Origin: Actinomadura barringtoniae
GTDB lineage: Bacteria > Actinomycetota > Actinomycetes > Streptosporangiales > Streptosporangiaceae
Assembly: GCF_017573505.1 (NCBI RefSeq)
Contig: NZ_JAGEOJ010000017.1
Span: 186,001 to 250,000 of the forward strand
DNA length: 64,000 nt
Reading direction: 5' to 3'
Numbering within the stretch: position 1 is the first letter of the stretch; each line of letters begins with the position of its first letter. The notes under the pieces were generated by a model that had not been told where the DNA came from, searched no databases, and saw only the letters and a program-made list of their open reading frames with translations. The position numbers and the translations under genes were made by a program. Below are positions 55,150-64,000 of this stretch, one piece after another.

Positions 55150-56072
55150 CGGCGACCGTTTCGGGCGCCCGCATGCGCAAGAACCGCGCGGGCGTCATGT
55201 CCAAGGCCGAGACGCTGATCAAGGCGCTGCCGTGGCTGGAGCGCTTCCACGGCGCCACCGTCGTGATCAAGTACGGTGGCCATGCGATGACCGACGAGGA
55301 GCTGCGCCATCCGTTCGCCGAGGACGTGGTGTTCCTCCGCTACGCCGGGCTGAAGCCGGTCATCGTGCACGGCGGCGGCCCGCAGATCAACGCCGCGCTG
55401 GAACGGCACGGCATCGAGTCCAGCTTCACCGCGGGCCTGCGCGTCACCACCCCCGAGGCCGTCGAGGTCGTCCGGATGGTGCTGACCGGCCAGGTCCAGC
55501 GGGACGTGGTCGGCCTCATCAACCGGCACGGCGCGTTCGCCGTCGGCATGTCCGGCGAGGACGCCAACCTGTTCACCGCCGAGCGCAAGCACGCGCTGGT
55601 GGACGGCGAGCCGGTCGACATCGGCCAGGTCGGCGAGATCGTCGAGGTCCAGGTCGGCGCGGTCCGCGCGCTGCTGGACGACGGCCGGATCCCCGTGGTG
55701 TCGAGCATCGCGCGTGGCGACGACGGCGAGATCTACAACGTCAACGCCGATACCGCCGCCGCGGCCCTGGCCGTCGCGCTGGACGCCTCCAAGCTGGTCG
55801 TCCTCACCGACGTCGAGGGCCTGTACGCCGACTGGCCCGACAGCGACGACGTCATCGACGAGATCGTCACCGACGAGCTGGCCGAGCTGCTGCCAAGGCT
55901 GTCGGCGGGCATGGTGCCGAAGATGGAGGCCTGCCTGCAGGCGGTGCGCGGCGGCGTGCCGCAGGCGCATGTCCTGGACGGCCGCGTGCTGCACTCGCTG
56001 CTGCTGGAGATCTTCACCGACGAGGGCATCGGGACGATGGTCCTGCCGAGCCCGGGAGGGCCCGCGACATGA
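55146..56072 (+). CDS. argB: Acetylglutamate kinase
   Basis: 308 residues. Kinase motifs VVIKYGGHAMTDEELRHPFAEDVVFLRYAGLKPVIVHGGGPQINAAL, NVNADTAAAALAVALDASKLVVLTDVEGLY, and GMVPKMEACLQAVRGGVPQAHVLDGRVLHSLLLEIFTDEGIGTMV. The N-terminal helix SKAETLIKALPWLERFHG is that of arginine-sensitive, hexameric enzymes, so feedback inhibition by arginine is likely. Overlaps both neighbours by 4 nt. Confidence 0.96.
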   Translation: MTATVSGARMRKNRAGVMSKAETLIKALPWLERFHGATVVIKYGGHAMTDEELRHPFAEDVVFLRYAGLKPVIVHGGGPQINAALERHGIESSFTAGLRVTTPEAVEVVRMVLTGQVQRDVVGLINRHGAFAVGMSGEDANLFTAERKHALVDGEPVDIGQVGEIVEVQVGAVRALLDDGRIPVVSSIARGDDGEIYNVNADTAAAALAVALDASKLVVLTDVEGLYADWPDSDDVIDEIVTDELAELLPRLSAGMVPKMEACLQAVRGGVPQAHVLDGRVLHSLLLEIFTDEGIGTMVLPSPGGPAT

Positions 56073-57325
56073 GCACCAAGGAACTGCGCGAACGGTACGA
56101 GGCCGCGTTCATGAGCAACTACGGCGTGCCGTCGCTGGCGCTCGCGTGCGGCGAGGGCAGCCGGATCTGGGACGCCGACGGCAACGCCTACCTCGACCTG
56201 ATCGGCGGCATCGCGGTGAGCTCGCTCGGCCACGCCCACCCGGCGCTGGTCGAGGCGATCGCCGAGCAGGCCGCCACGCTCGCCCACACCTCCAACCTGT
56301 TCGTCAACGAGCCCGAGATCATGCTGGCCGAACGGCTCCGCGAGCTGCTCGGCGGCGACGGGCGCGTCTTCCTCGCCAACAGCGGCACCGAGGCCAACGA
56401 GTGCGCGCTGAAGGTCGCCATCAAGTACGGCAAGGCCGAGGGACGCTCCTACTTCGTCGCCACCGAGAACGGCTTCCACGGCCGGAGCATGGGCGCGCTG
56501 TCGCTCACCGGCAAGCAGTCGATCCGCGAGCCGTTCGGGCCGTTCGCGCTCGACGTGCGGTTCGTTCCCTACGGTGACGCGGACGCGCTGCGCGTCGCGG
56601 TGACCGAGGACTGCGCGGCGGTGTTCCTGGAGCCGACGCAGGGCGAGGCCGGGGTCGTGCCGCCGCCCGAGGGCTACTTCGCCGCCGCCCGCCAGATCTG
56701 CACCGAGACCGGCGCGCTGTTCGTCGCCGATGAGATCCAGTCCGCGATCGGCCGGACCGGTGCCTGGTTCGCGCACCAGCACGAGTGCGTCCGGCCGGAC
56801 ATCCTGACGCTGGCCAAGGGGCTCGGCGGCGGCATGCCGATCGGCGCCTGCGTCGCGTTCGGCCGCTACGGCGACATCTTCGCCAAGGGAGACCACGGCA
56901 GCACGTTCGGCGGCAACCCGATCGCCGCCGCGGCCGCGCTCGCCGTGCTCGACACCATCGACCGCGACGGCCTGCTCGACCACGTCACCAAGGTCGGCGA
57001 GCTGCTCGCGGGCGGCATCGCCGCGACCGGCCACCCGCTGCTGGCGGGCGTGCGGGGCCGCGGGCTGTGGCTCGCGCTGGTCCTGACCGCGAACGAGGCC
57101 CCCGCCGTCGAGGCCGCCGCCCGCGAGGCCGGTTTCCTGGTCAACGCCCTCCAGCCGAACGCCGTACGGCTCGCCCCGCCGCTCATCCTCACCTCCGAAC
57201 AGGCCCAGTCGTTCGTGGACGCCCTCCCGGCGATCCTCGACGCGGCGGCTGAAGCGGCCTCCCCCCAGGCGGCCTCCCCCCAGGCGGCCTCCCCCCAGGC
57301 GGCCTCCCCCCAGAAGGAGAACTGA
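56069..57325 (+). CDS. argD: Acetylornithine aminotransferase with (AASPQ)4 tail
   Basis: 418 residues. PLP-enzyme motifs: GGIAVSSLGHAHPALVEAIAEQ, FLANSGTEANECALK, NGFHGRSMGALSLTG, LFVADEIQSAIGRTG (PLP Asp) and Schiff-base Lys in LTLAKGLGGGMPIG. The catalytic protein normally ends near SFVDALPAILDAAAE; here four AASPQ repeats and QKEN are added, encoded by a 15-bp minisatellite. The tail is likely unstructured and not needed for catalysis. Converts acetylglutamate semialdehyde to acetylornithine. Confidence 0.95.
   Translation: MSTKELRERYEAAFMSNYGVPSLALACGEGSRIWDADGNAYLDLIGGIAVSSLGHAHPALVEAIAEQAATLAHTSNLFVNEPEIMLAERLRELLGGDGRVFLANSGTEANECALKVAIKYGKAEGRSYFVATENGFHGRSMGALSLTGKQSIREPFGPFALDVRFVPYGDADALRVAVTEDCAAVFLEPTQGEAGVVPPPEGYFAAARQICTETGALFVADEIQSAIGRTGAWFAHQHECVRPDILTLAKGLGGGMPIGACVAFGRYGDIFAKGDHGSTFGGNPIAAAAALAVLDTIDRDGLLDHVTKVGELLAGGIAATGHPLLAGVRGRGLWLALVLTANEAPAVEAAAREAGFLVNALQPNAVRLAPPLILTSEQAQSFVDALPAILDAAAEAASPQAASPQAASPQAASPQKEN
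57254..57313 (+). repeat. Perfect 15-bp minisatellite (x4) in argD
   Basis: GCGGCCTCCCCCCAG repeated four times without error (57254-57268, 57269-57283, 57284-57298, 57299-57313). The 15-bp unit keeps frame, so copy number can change without disrupting translation. It ends 12 nt before the argD stop. Confidence 0.95.
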
Positions 57326-57330
57326 CGCAG

Positions 57331-58251
57331 ATGGTCCGGCACTTCCTCAGGGACGACGACCTCACCCCCGCCGAGCAGGCCGAGGTGCTCGACCTGGCCG
57401 CCGCGATGAAGGCCGACCGCTTCGGCCGCAAGCCCCTGGAGGGGCCGCGGTCGGTGGCCGTCATGTTCGACAAGTCCTCCACCCGGACCCGCGTCTCGTT
57501 CGCCGTCGGCATCGCCGAGCTCGGCGGCAACGCGCTGGTGATGGACGCCGGCACCAGCCAGCTCGGCCGCGGCGAGACCATCGCCGACACCGCCCGCGTG
57601 CTGGAGCGCCAGGTCAGCGCGATCGTCTGGCGTACGGGCGGGCAGGAGCGCATCGAGGAGATGGCCGCCGGGACCGCGGTGCCGGTGGTGAACGCCCTCA
57701 CCGACGAGTTCCACCCGTGCCAGATCCTCGCCGACCTGCAGACCGTCCGCGAGGCCAAGGGCGAGCTCGCCGGGCTCACCTTCGCCTACTTCGGCGACGG
57801 CGCCAACAACATGGCCCACTCCTACCTGCTCGGCTGCGCCACCGCCGGGATGCACGTACGGATCGCCGCGCCCGAGTCGCTGCCGCCCGACCCGGCGATC
57901 CTCGCGCGGGCCGAGGAGATCGCCGCTCAGACCGGTGGCTCGGTCCTGGTGACCGCCGACGCCAAGCAGGCGGCGAGCGGAGCGGACGTCCTGGCGACCG
58001 ACACGTGGGTGTCGATGGGGCAGGAAGGCAAGGGCACCGAGCTCTACGAGCCGTACGCTGTGGACGAGGCGCTGCTGGCGCTCGCCGCCGGCGACGCGAT
58101 CGTGCTGCACTGCCTGCCGGCCTACCGGGGCAAGGAGATCGCCGCCGCCGTCCTGGACGGGCCGCAGAGCAGGGTGTGGGACGAGGCGGAGAACCGGCTG
58201 CACGCCCAGAAGGCGCTGCTCACGTGGCTGCTCGAGAAATCGCTCCCATGA
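57331..58251 (+). CDS. argF: Ornithine carbamoyltransferase
   Basis: 306 residues. Carbamoyl-phosphate loop DKSSTRTRVSFAVG, LGRGETIADTARVLERQV, HPCQILADLQT, ornithine loop VLATDTWVSMGQE and active-site HCLPAYRGKEI. AAGGAG at 57314-57319 serves the ATG 5 nt after the argD stop. Makes citrulline for argG. Confidence 0.96.
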   Translation: MVRHFLRDDDLTPAEQAEVLDLAAAMKADRFGRKPLEGPRSVAVMFDKSSTRTRVSFAVGIAELGGNALVMDAGTSQLGRGETIADTARVLERQVSAIVWRTGGQERIEEMAAGTAVPVVNALTDEFHPCQILADLQTVREAKGELAGLTFAYFGDGANNMAHSYLLGCATAGMHVRIAAPESLPPDPAILARAEEIAAQTGGSVLVTADAKQAASGADVLATDTWVSMGQEGKGTELYEPYAVDEALLALAAGDAIVLHCLPAYRGKEIAAAVLDGPQSRVWDEAENRLHAQKALLTWLLEKSLP

Positions 58252-58270
58252 CTTCCAGGGAAACCATGAC

Positions 58271-58777
58271 ATGACCACACCGATGACCAAGGCGGCCCGG
58301 CACGCGCGGGTGATCGACCTGCTGACCAGGAACCCGGTGCACTCGCAGGGCGAGCTGGCCAAGCTGCTCGGTGACGAGGGCCTGGAGGTCACCCAGGCCA
58401 CGCTCTCGCGCGATCTGGTGGAGATCGGCGCGGTGAAGCTCCGCGCCGACGACGGCAGCCTGATCTATGCCGTGCCGGGGGAGGGCGGGGAACGCATCAA
58501 GCGCACCCGCACCGGCGCCGCGGAGACCTTCGCCGGCCGGCTGAACCGGCTCGCGGCCGAACTGCTGGTCTCCGCCGAGGCGTCCGCCAACCTGGTCATC
58601 GTCCGCACCCCGCCCGGGGCCGCGCAGTACCTCGCCTCGGCCATCGACCACGCCGAGTGGCGGGCCGTCCTCGGCACCGTCGCCGGCGACGACTCGATCC
58701 TGGTGATCGCCCGCGACCCCGCGGGCGGGGAGGAACTCGCGCAGGCGCTCCTGCGGCTGACCGACCGACGAAGCTAG
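58271..58777 (+). CDS. argR: Arginine repressor
   Basis: 168 residues. N-terminal winged helix ARHARVIDLLTRNPVHSQGELAKLLGDEGLEVTQATLSRDLVEIGAVKLR and C-terminal arginine-binding hexamer domain with NLVIVRTPPGAAQYLASAIDHAEW and GTVAGDDSILVIARDPAGGEELAQAL. It senses arginine and acts at the ARG boxes before argC, so it represses its own operon. Confidence 0.95.
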   Translation: MTTPMTKAARHARVIDLLTRNPVHSQGELAKLLGDEGLEVTQATLSRDLVEIGAVKLRADDGSLIYAVPGEGGERIKRTRTGAAETFAGRLNRLAAELLVSAEASANLVIVRTPPGAAQYLASAIDHAEWRAVLGTVAGDDSILVIARDPAGGEELAQALLRLTDRRS

Positions 58778-58843
58778 GGGCCTCGCCGCCCCCAGCTCTC
58801 GTACGCCGTCATCCCTTTCAGCTTGAGCAGGAGTTTCATCATC

Positions 58844-60043
58844 ATGAGCGAGCGTGTCGTCCTCGCGTACTCAGGAGGCCTGGACACCTCCGTCGCCATC
58901 CCGTACATCGCCGAGCAGGCCGGCGCCGAGGTCATCGCCGTCGCGCTCGACCTCGGCCAGGGCGGCGAGGACCTGGAGGCCGTCCGCAAGCGCGCCCTCG
59001 GCTGCGGCGCCGTCGAGTCGATCGTCGTGGACGCCAAGGAGGAGTTCGCCGCCGAGTACTGCGTACCGGCGCTGCGGGCCAACGCCCTCTACATGGACCG
59101 CTACCCGCTGGTCTCCGCGCTGTCCCGGCCGCTGATCGTCAAGCACCTGGCCGCCGCCGCGCGGCAGTTCGGCGGCACCGCCGTCTCGCACGGCTGCACC
59201 GGCAAGGGCAACGACCAGGTCCGCTTCGAGGCCGGCCTGGCCGCGCTCAGCCCCGACCTCAAGGTCATCGCCCCGGCCCGCGACTACGCCTGGACGCGCG
59301 ACAAGGCGATCGCCTTCGCCGAGGACAAGGGCCTGCCGATCGACGTCACGAAGAAGTCCCCGTACTCCATCGACCAGAACCTGTGGGGCCGCGCCGTCGA
59401 GACCGGCTTCCTCGAGGACATCTGGAACGGCCCGATCGAGGACCTCTACGACTACACCGCCGACCCGGCCGAGCCGCGCGAGGCCGACGAGGTCGTCATC
59501 ACGTTCGCCGCGGGCGTGCCGGTCGCGCTGGACGGCCGCCCGCTCACACCGTACGAGGTGATCGCCGAGCTCAACCGGCGCGCGGGCGCGCAGGGCGTCG
59601 GCCGCCTCGACATGGTCGAGGACCGGCTCGTCGGCATCAAGAGCCGCGAGGTCTACGAGGCGCCCGCCGCCATCGCGCTGATCGCCGCGCACATGGAGCT
59701 GGAGAACGTCACCGTCGAACGCGACCTGGCCCGCTTCAAGCGGTCGGTCGACCAGCGGTGGGGCGAGCTGGTCTACGACGGCCTCTGGTACTCGCCGCTG
59801 AAGAACGCCCTCGACGCGTTCATCGACGACGCGCAGCGGTACGTCTCCGGCGACGTCCGGCTGACCCTGCACGGCGGCCGCGCGGTCGTCACGGGGCGGC
59901 GCAGCGGGGCGTCGCTGTACAGCTACGATCTGGCTACGTACGACACGGGCGACTCCTTCGACCAGAGCCTGGCCAAGGGCTTCGTCGAGCTGTGGAGCCT
60001 GCCCGGCAAGATCGCCGCGGCGCGGAACCGCGAGCAGGGCTGA
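58844..60043 (+). CDS. argG: Argininosuccinate synthase
   Basis: 399 residues from ATG 58844 (AGGAG at 58829-58833). PP-loop LAYSGGLDTSVAIPYI, HGCTGKGNDQVRFE, SPYSIDQNLWGRAVE and IKSREVYEAPA are canonical. It joins citrulline and aspartate with ATP to AMP. The 66-nt gap after argR has no strong terminator, so the gene may be in the same transcript. A divergent paralogue is at 35749-36942. Confidence 0.96.
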   Translation: MSERVVLAYSGGLDTSVAIPYIAEQAGAEVIAVALDLGQGGEDLEAVRKRALGCGAVESIVVDAKEEFAAEYCVPALRANALYMDRYPLVSALSRPLIVKHLAAAARQFGGTAVSHGCTGKGNDQVRFEAGLAALSPDLKVIAPARDYAWTRDKAIAFAEDKGLPIDVTKKSPYSIDQNLWGRAVETGFLEDIWNGPIEDLYDYTADPAEPREADEVVITFAAGVPVALDGRPLTPYEVIAELNRRAGAQGVGRLDMVEDRLVGIKSREVYEAPAAIALIAAHMELENVTVERDLARFKRSVDQRWGELVYDGLWYSPLKNALDAFIDDAQRYVSGDVRLTLHGGRAVVTGRRSGASLYSYDLATYDTGDSFDQSLAKGFVELWSLPGKIAAARNREQG

Positions 60044-60148
60044 AGAGGGCTGATTCCGCGCGCACGGGCGTTCAGAATCGGCGGTAGGACCCAGCACGAC
60101 CCAGCAGCAGAAACCATCAATACCGGTAGCAGGAAGTAGAGGATTTTC

Positions 60149-61573
<1,425 letters not shown>

Positions 61574-61596
61574 CTCTCGCACCCGGCGCCATCACC

Positions 61597-61661
61597 TCGC
61601 CGATCTTGCTCTCAGCGCCCTGGAAAGGCACACGAAGGGGCGCTGAGAGCAAGATCGGCGA
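61597..61661. repeat. 24-bp perfect inverted repeat after argH
   Basis: Arms 61597-61620 and 61638-61661 are exact reverse complements, with a 17-nt loop. Between convergent argH and a methyltransferase gene it can serve as bidirectional terminator. The arm length and perfection exceed ordinary terminators and it may be a mobile palindromic repeat. Its second arm ends 10 nt before the methyltransferase stop codon. Confidence 0.75.
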
Positions 61662-61670
61662 AATGGTCGC

Positions 61671-62513
61671 TCAGGGCTTGCGGGCTACGCCGCCGTAGGA
61701 CCAGACCTTGGCCACGTCGCCTGCTTCGGGGTCGTCCGGGCCGTTCGGGCGCCACAGGGGCAGCCGGACCAGGCCCGGGTCGAGCATCTCCAGGCCGTCG
61801 AAGAAGCTCTCGATGACCGAGCGGTCGCGCGGCAGTAGCGTGATGCCCTGCTGTGCGGCTGCCGCCGAGACGCCCTTGGCCTTCTCGGGGGCGAGGTCGG
61901 CGCCGAGGTGGGCGACCACCAGGTGGCTGCCGGGCGCGGCCCGTTCCATCAGGCGCTGGGCGATGCCACGCGGGTCGGACTCGTCCGGAATGTGGTGCAG
62001 GATCGCGACCATCATCACCGCCACCGGTTCGCGGAAGTCGATCAGCCGCTGGGTGCCGGGGTGATCGAGGATCGCGTCGATGTCGCGCAGGTCCGCCTGA
62101 ACGAGGTTGGTCGTTCCGGCGGAGGCCAGCAGCGCCCGCGCGTGCGCGGACACGATCGGGTCGTTGTCGACGTAGACCACGCGCGCGCCCGAGTAGACCG
62201 ACTGCGCGACCTCGTGGACGTTCGGGCTGGTCGGGATGCCCGTGCCCAGGTCCAGGAACTGCCGTACGCCCGACCGCGCCACATCGGTGACCGCGCGGCG
62301 CAGGAAGGCGCGGTTGGCCAGCGCGATGTCCCGCACCTCCGGCGACCGGCTCATGCCGAGCTCGGCCGCCGCGCGGTCGGCGGGATAGTTGTCCTTGCCG
62401 CCGAGCAGGAAGTCGTAGACGCGGGCCGGGTGAGGCTGGTCGGTGCGCAGGTCGACGGGCTCGATCGGCCCGTCGTCGCGCGCCAGGCCCGCGTTCCAGT
62501 TCTCGTCCCCCAT
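61671..62513 (-). CDS. SAM-dependent methyltransferase (DUF574/Methyltransf_19 type)
   Basis: 280 residues. DLRTDQPHPARVYDFLLGGKDNYPADRAAAE and the AdoMet motif FLDLGTGIPTSPNVHEVAQSVYSGARVVYVDNDPIV define this actinomycete-specific family, followed by VMMVAILHHIPD. Many paralogues occur per genome, substrate unknown. GGAGGG lies before the ATG. Confidence 0.9.
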   Translation of the reverse strand: MGDENWNAGLARDDGPIEPVDLRTDQPHPARVYDFLLGGKDNYPADRAAAELGMSRSPEVRDIALANRAFLRRAVTDVARSGVRQFLDLGTGIPTSPNVHEVAQSVYSGARVVYVDNDPIVSAHARALLASAGTTNLVQADLRDIDAILDHPGTQRLIDFREPVAVMMVAILHHIPDESDPRGIAQRLMERAAPGSHLVVAHLGADLAPEKAKGVSAAAAQQGITLLPRDRSVIESFFDGLEMLDPGLVRLPLWRPNGPDDPEAGDVAKVWSYGGVARKP

Positions 62514-62694
62514 CGAGCCCTCCGTCGCTCACGTAATGATCGTCTAGCGTATGAGTCATTCGATGGCTTTCGCCATGTTTTCGGGGGATTCGTGCAGGCC
62601 GGGAGGTCCGGACCGGACCGGGCCCGAGGGGCGATACGGTGGCCGCCGGGCGGGTTTCTTCCGGGTGGATCTCCTTGACGATCATGGTGGTGGG

Positions 62695-63345
62695 ATGAGC
62701 GGCGTCGGCGATGGCGGTGGCGCGTTGCTGAAGCGGGACTTCTTCGACCGGCAGGTGGAGGAGGTCGCGCCCGACCTGCTCGGCCGCGTGCTGACCCACC
62801 GCACGGACGAGGGCGAGGTCGCGCTGCGGCTTACCGAGGTCGAGGCGTACGCGGGCCCGCTCGACCCGGCCTCGCACGCCTACCGCGGCCGTACGGAACG
62901 CAACGCGGTGATGTTCGGGCCGCCCGGCTATTCGTACGTGTACTTCACCTACGGCATGCACTTCTGCATGAACCTGGTGTGCGCTGAGGAGGGCAACGCC
63001 TCGGCCGTGCTGCTGCGCGCGGGCGAGATCGTGGCGGGGGAGGAGCTGGCGCGGTCCCGCCGGGCACGTTCGACCGTACGGGACCTGGCGCGCGGACCGG
63101 CGAGGCTCTGCCAGGCCCTGGCCATCGGGCGCGAACAGTACGGGCTCGACGTGTGCTCGCCGGACGGCCCGCTCCAGGTGCGGGAGGGCGACCCGGCCGA
63201 CCCCGCGCTGATCAAGACAGGCCCGCGGACCGGGGTGAACGGGGCCAAGGACACGCCGTGGCGGTTCTGGATCGACGGTGAGCGCAGCGTCTCGCCGTAC
63301 CGCCTCCACGTGCCGCGGCGCCGTGTCCACCCCGGCTCTCGTTAG
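62695..63345 (+). CDS. DNA-3-methyladenine glycosylase (Mpg/AAG type)
   Basis: 216 residues from ATG 62695. LKRDFFDRQVEEVAPDLLGRVLTH, EVALRLTEVEAYAGPLDPASHAYRGRTERNAVMFGPPGYSYVYFTYGMHFCMNLVC, with the catalytic Glu in EVEAY, and ARGPARLCQALAI. Removes alkylated and deaminated purines from DNA. It precedes tyrS in the usual actinobacterial order. The 180 nt before it have no other recognised gene. Confidence 0.9.
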   Translation: MSGVGDGGGALLKRDFFDRQVEEVAPDLLGRVLTHRTDEGEVALRLTEVEAYAGPLDPASHAYRGRTERNAVMFGPPGYSYVYFTYGMHFCMNLVCAEEGNASAVLLRAGEIVAGEELARSRRARSTVRDLARGPARLCQALAIGREQYGLDVCSPDGPLQVREGDPADPALIKTGPRTGVNGAKDTPWRFWIDGERSVSPYRLHVPRRRVHPGSR

Positions 63346-63432
63346 GCCGGTGAAATATCGTTACCGGGACCGGCGGCCCATCGGGCACGCTGGTCGCGTA
63401 CGGACAGCAAGAAGGCGGAGACGAGGGAGAAC

Positions 63433-64000
63433 GTGACCGACATCATCGACGATCTCGCGTGGCGCGGCTTGATCGCGCAGTCCACTGATCTGGGCGAACT
63501 GCGGGCATCGCTCGCCGCGGGGCCGGTCACGCTCTATTGCGGGTTCGACCCGACGGCGCCCTCGCTGCACGTCGGCAACCTCGTGCAGATCCTGACCGTA
63601 CGGCGCTTCCAACAGGCCGGGCACAAGCCCATCGGCCTGGTCGGCGGCGCCACCGGCCTGATCGGCGACCCGAGCGGCAAGAGCACCGAGCGCGTGCTGA
63701 ACTCCGAGGAGACCGTCGCCGGCTGGGTCCAGCGCATCGGCGGCCAGGTGTCGAAGTTCCTGGAGTTCAACGACGGCCCGACCGGCGCCACCATGGTCAG
63801 CAACCTCGACTGGACCGGCCCCATGTCGGTCATCGAGTTCCTGCGCGACATCGGCAAGCACTTCCCGGTCAACAAGATGCTGGCCCGCGAGACGGTGAAG
63901 GCCCGCCTGGAGAGCTCGGGCATGAGCTACACCGAGTTCAGCTACGTGCTGCTGCAGGGCATGGACTACCTGGAGCTGTACCGGCGGCACGGCTGCACGC
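63433..64000 (+). CDS. tyrS: Tyrosyl-tRNA synthetase, 5' part (cut by window end)
   Basis: 189 codons from GTG 63433 (GAGGGAG upstream). MTDIIDDLAWRGLIAQSTD, TLYCGFDPTAPSLHVGN with the HIGH-equivalent HVGN, GGATGLIGDPSGKSTER, and YVLLQGMDYLELYRRHGC. The KMSKS-type loop and the S4 domain are beyond the end. Class Ic synthetase charging tRNA-Tyr. Confidence 0.95.
   Translation, partial: MTDIIDDLAWRGLIAQSTDLGELRASLAAGPVTLYCGFDPTAPSLHVGNLVQILTVRRFQQAGHKPIGLVGGATGLIGDPSGKSTERVLNSEETVAGWVQRIGGQVSKFLEFNDGPTGATMVSNLDWTGPMSVIEFLRDIGKHFPVNKMLARETVKARLESSGMSYTEFSYVLLQGMDYLELYRRHGCT

Noticed and set aside
57254..57313. CRISPR-like array
   Set aside because: Fifteen-bp units are contiguous with no spacers and lie inside argD. 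The 15-bp repeats before argC also lack spacers. No cas genes occur in the window.

Overview
The window is high-GC DNA (roughly 70%) from a filamentous-type actinomycete. The housekeeping order infC-rpmI-rplT-trmH-pheS-pheT and argC-J-B-D-F-R-G-H followed by a 3-methyladenine glycosylase and tyrS is an actinobacterial backbone. Frequent GTG starts, GTGA/ATGA stop-start overlaps, leaderless-looking genes, F420-type oxidoreductase and DUF397/XRE remnants fit Streptosporangiales or a relative. The genus is inference.

Layout. 1-4.9 kb: end of a channel gene, the infC/rpmI/rplT translation operon (infC appears to start with ATC), an rRNA methyltransferase, a STAS protein and a soluble PAS histidine kinase. 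4.9-8.6 kb: pheST behind an attenuator-like leader. 8.6-10.5 kb: an ABC-F ATPase behind a leader with a three-codon uORF and a large hairpin. 10.5-15.8 kb: secreted hydrolase, an unknown gene, an ATPase-nuclease and a CBM2-FN3-GH18 enzyme. 16.0-27.3 kb: a branched-chain-type ABC importer divergent from a five-gene acyl-CoA catabolic operon. The importer, the operon and the FCD-GntR gene at its far end carry the same 19-bp operator, so they look like one regulon.

27.4-29.2 kb: a LOG-like protein, a conserved unknown, then the most unusual segment of the window: two tandem tRNA-like units whose 3' half precedes the 5' half (circularly permuted), each with a 7-bp acceptor stem closed by a 6-nt linker. 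29.2-32.7 kb is partly decayed: a hydrolase fragment, an XRE remnant with DUF397 and a frameshifted kinase surround an M1 peptidase, a RsbW-like ATPase and an AhpD-like gene with an exact ECF41-type promoter.

32.7-39.6 kb: a compact biosynthetic-looking group with two AMP-forming ligases, an argininosuccinate-synthase paralogue, an MFS exporter and a LysR regulator. 39.7-52.8 kb: assorted accessory genes, including a NarL-type regulator with one intact and one degenerate kinase, a pseudokinase membrane protein, an aminotransferase, an ArsR/AHSA1/DUF899 operon under a long inverted repeat, AraC and TetR regulators, and a leaderless MarR with a two-gene ABC exporter.

52.8-64 kb: the complete arginine pathway from acetylglutamate to arginine with its ArgR repressor and two ARG boxes over the argC promoter, a 24-bp inverted repeat, a SAM methyltransferase, the glycosylase and the start of tyrS. 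About 44 kb of accessory genes therefore sits between pheT and argC, which lie close together in many actinobacteria.
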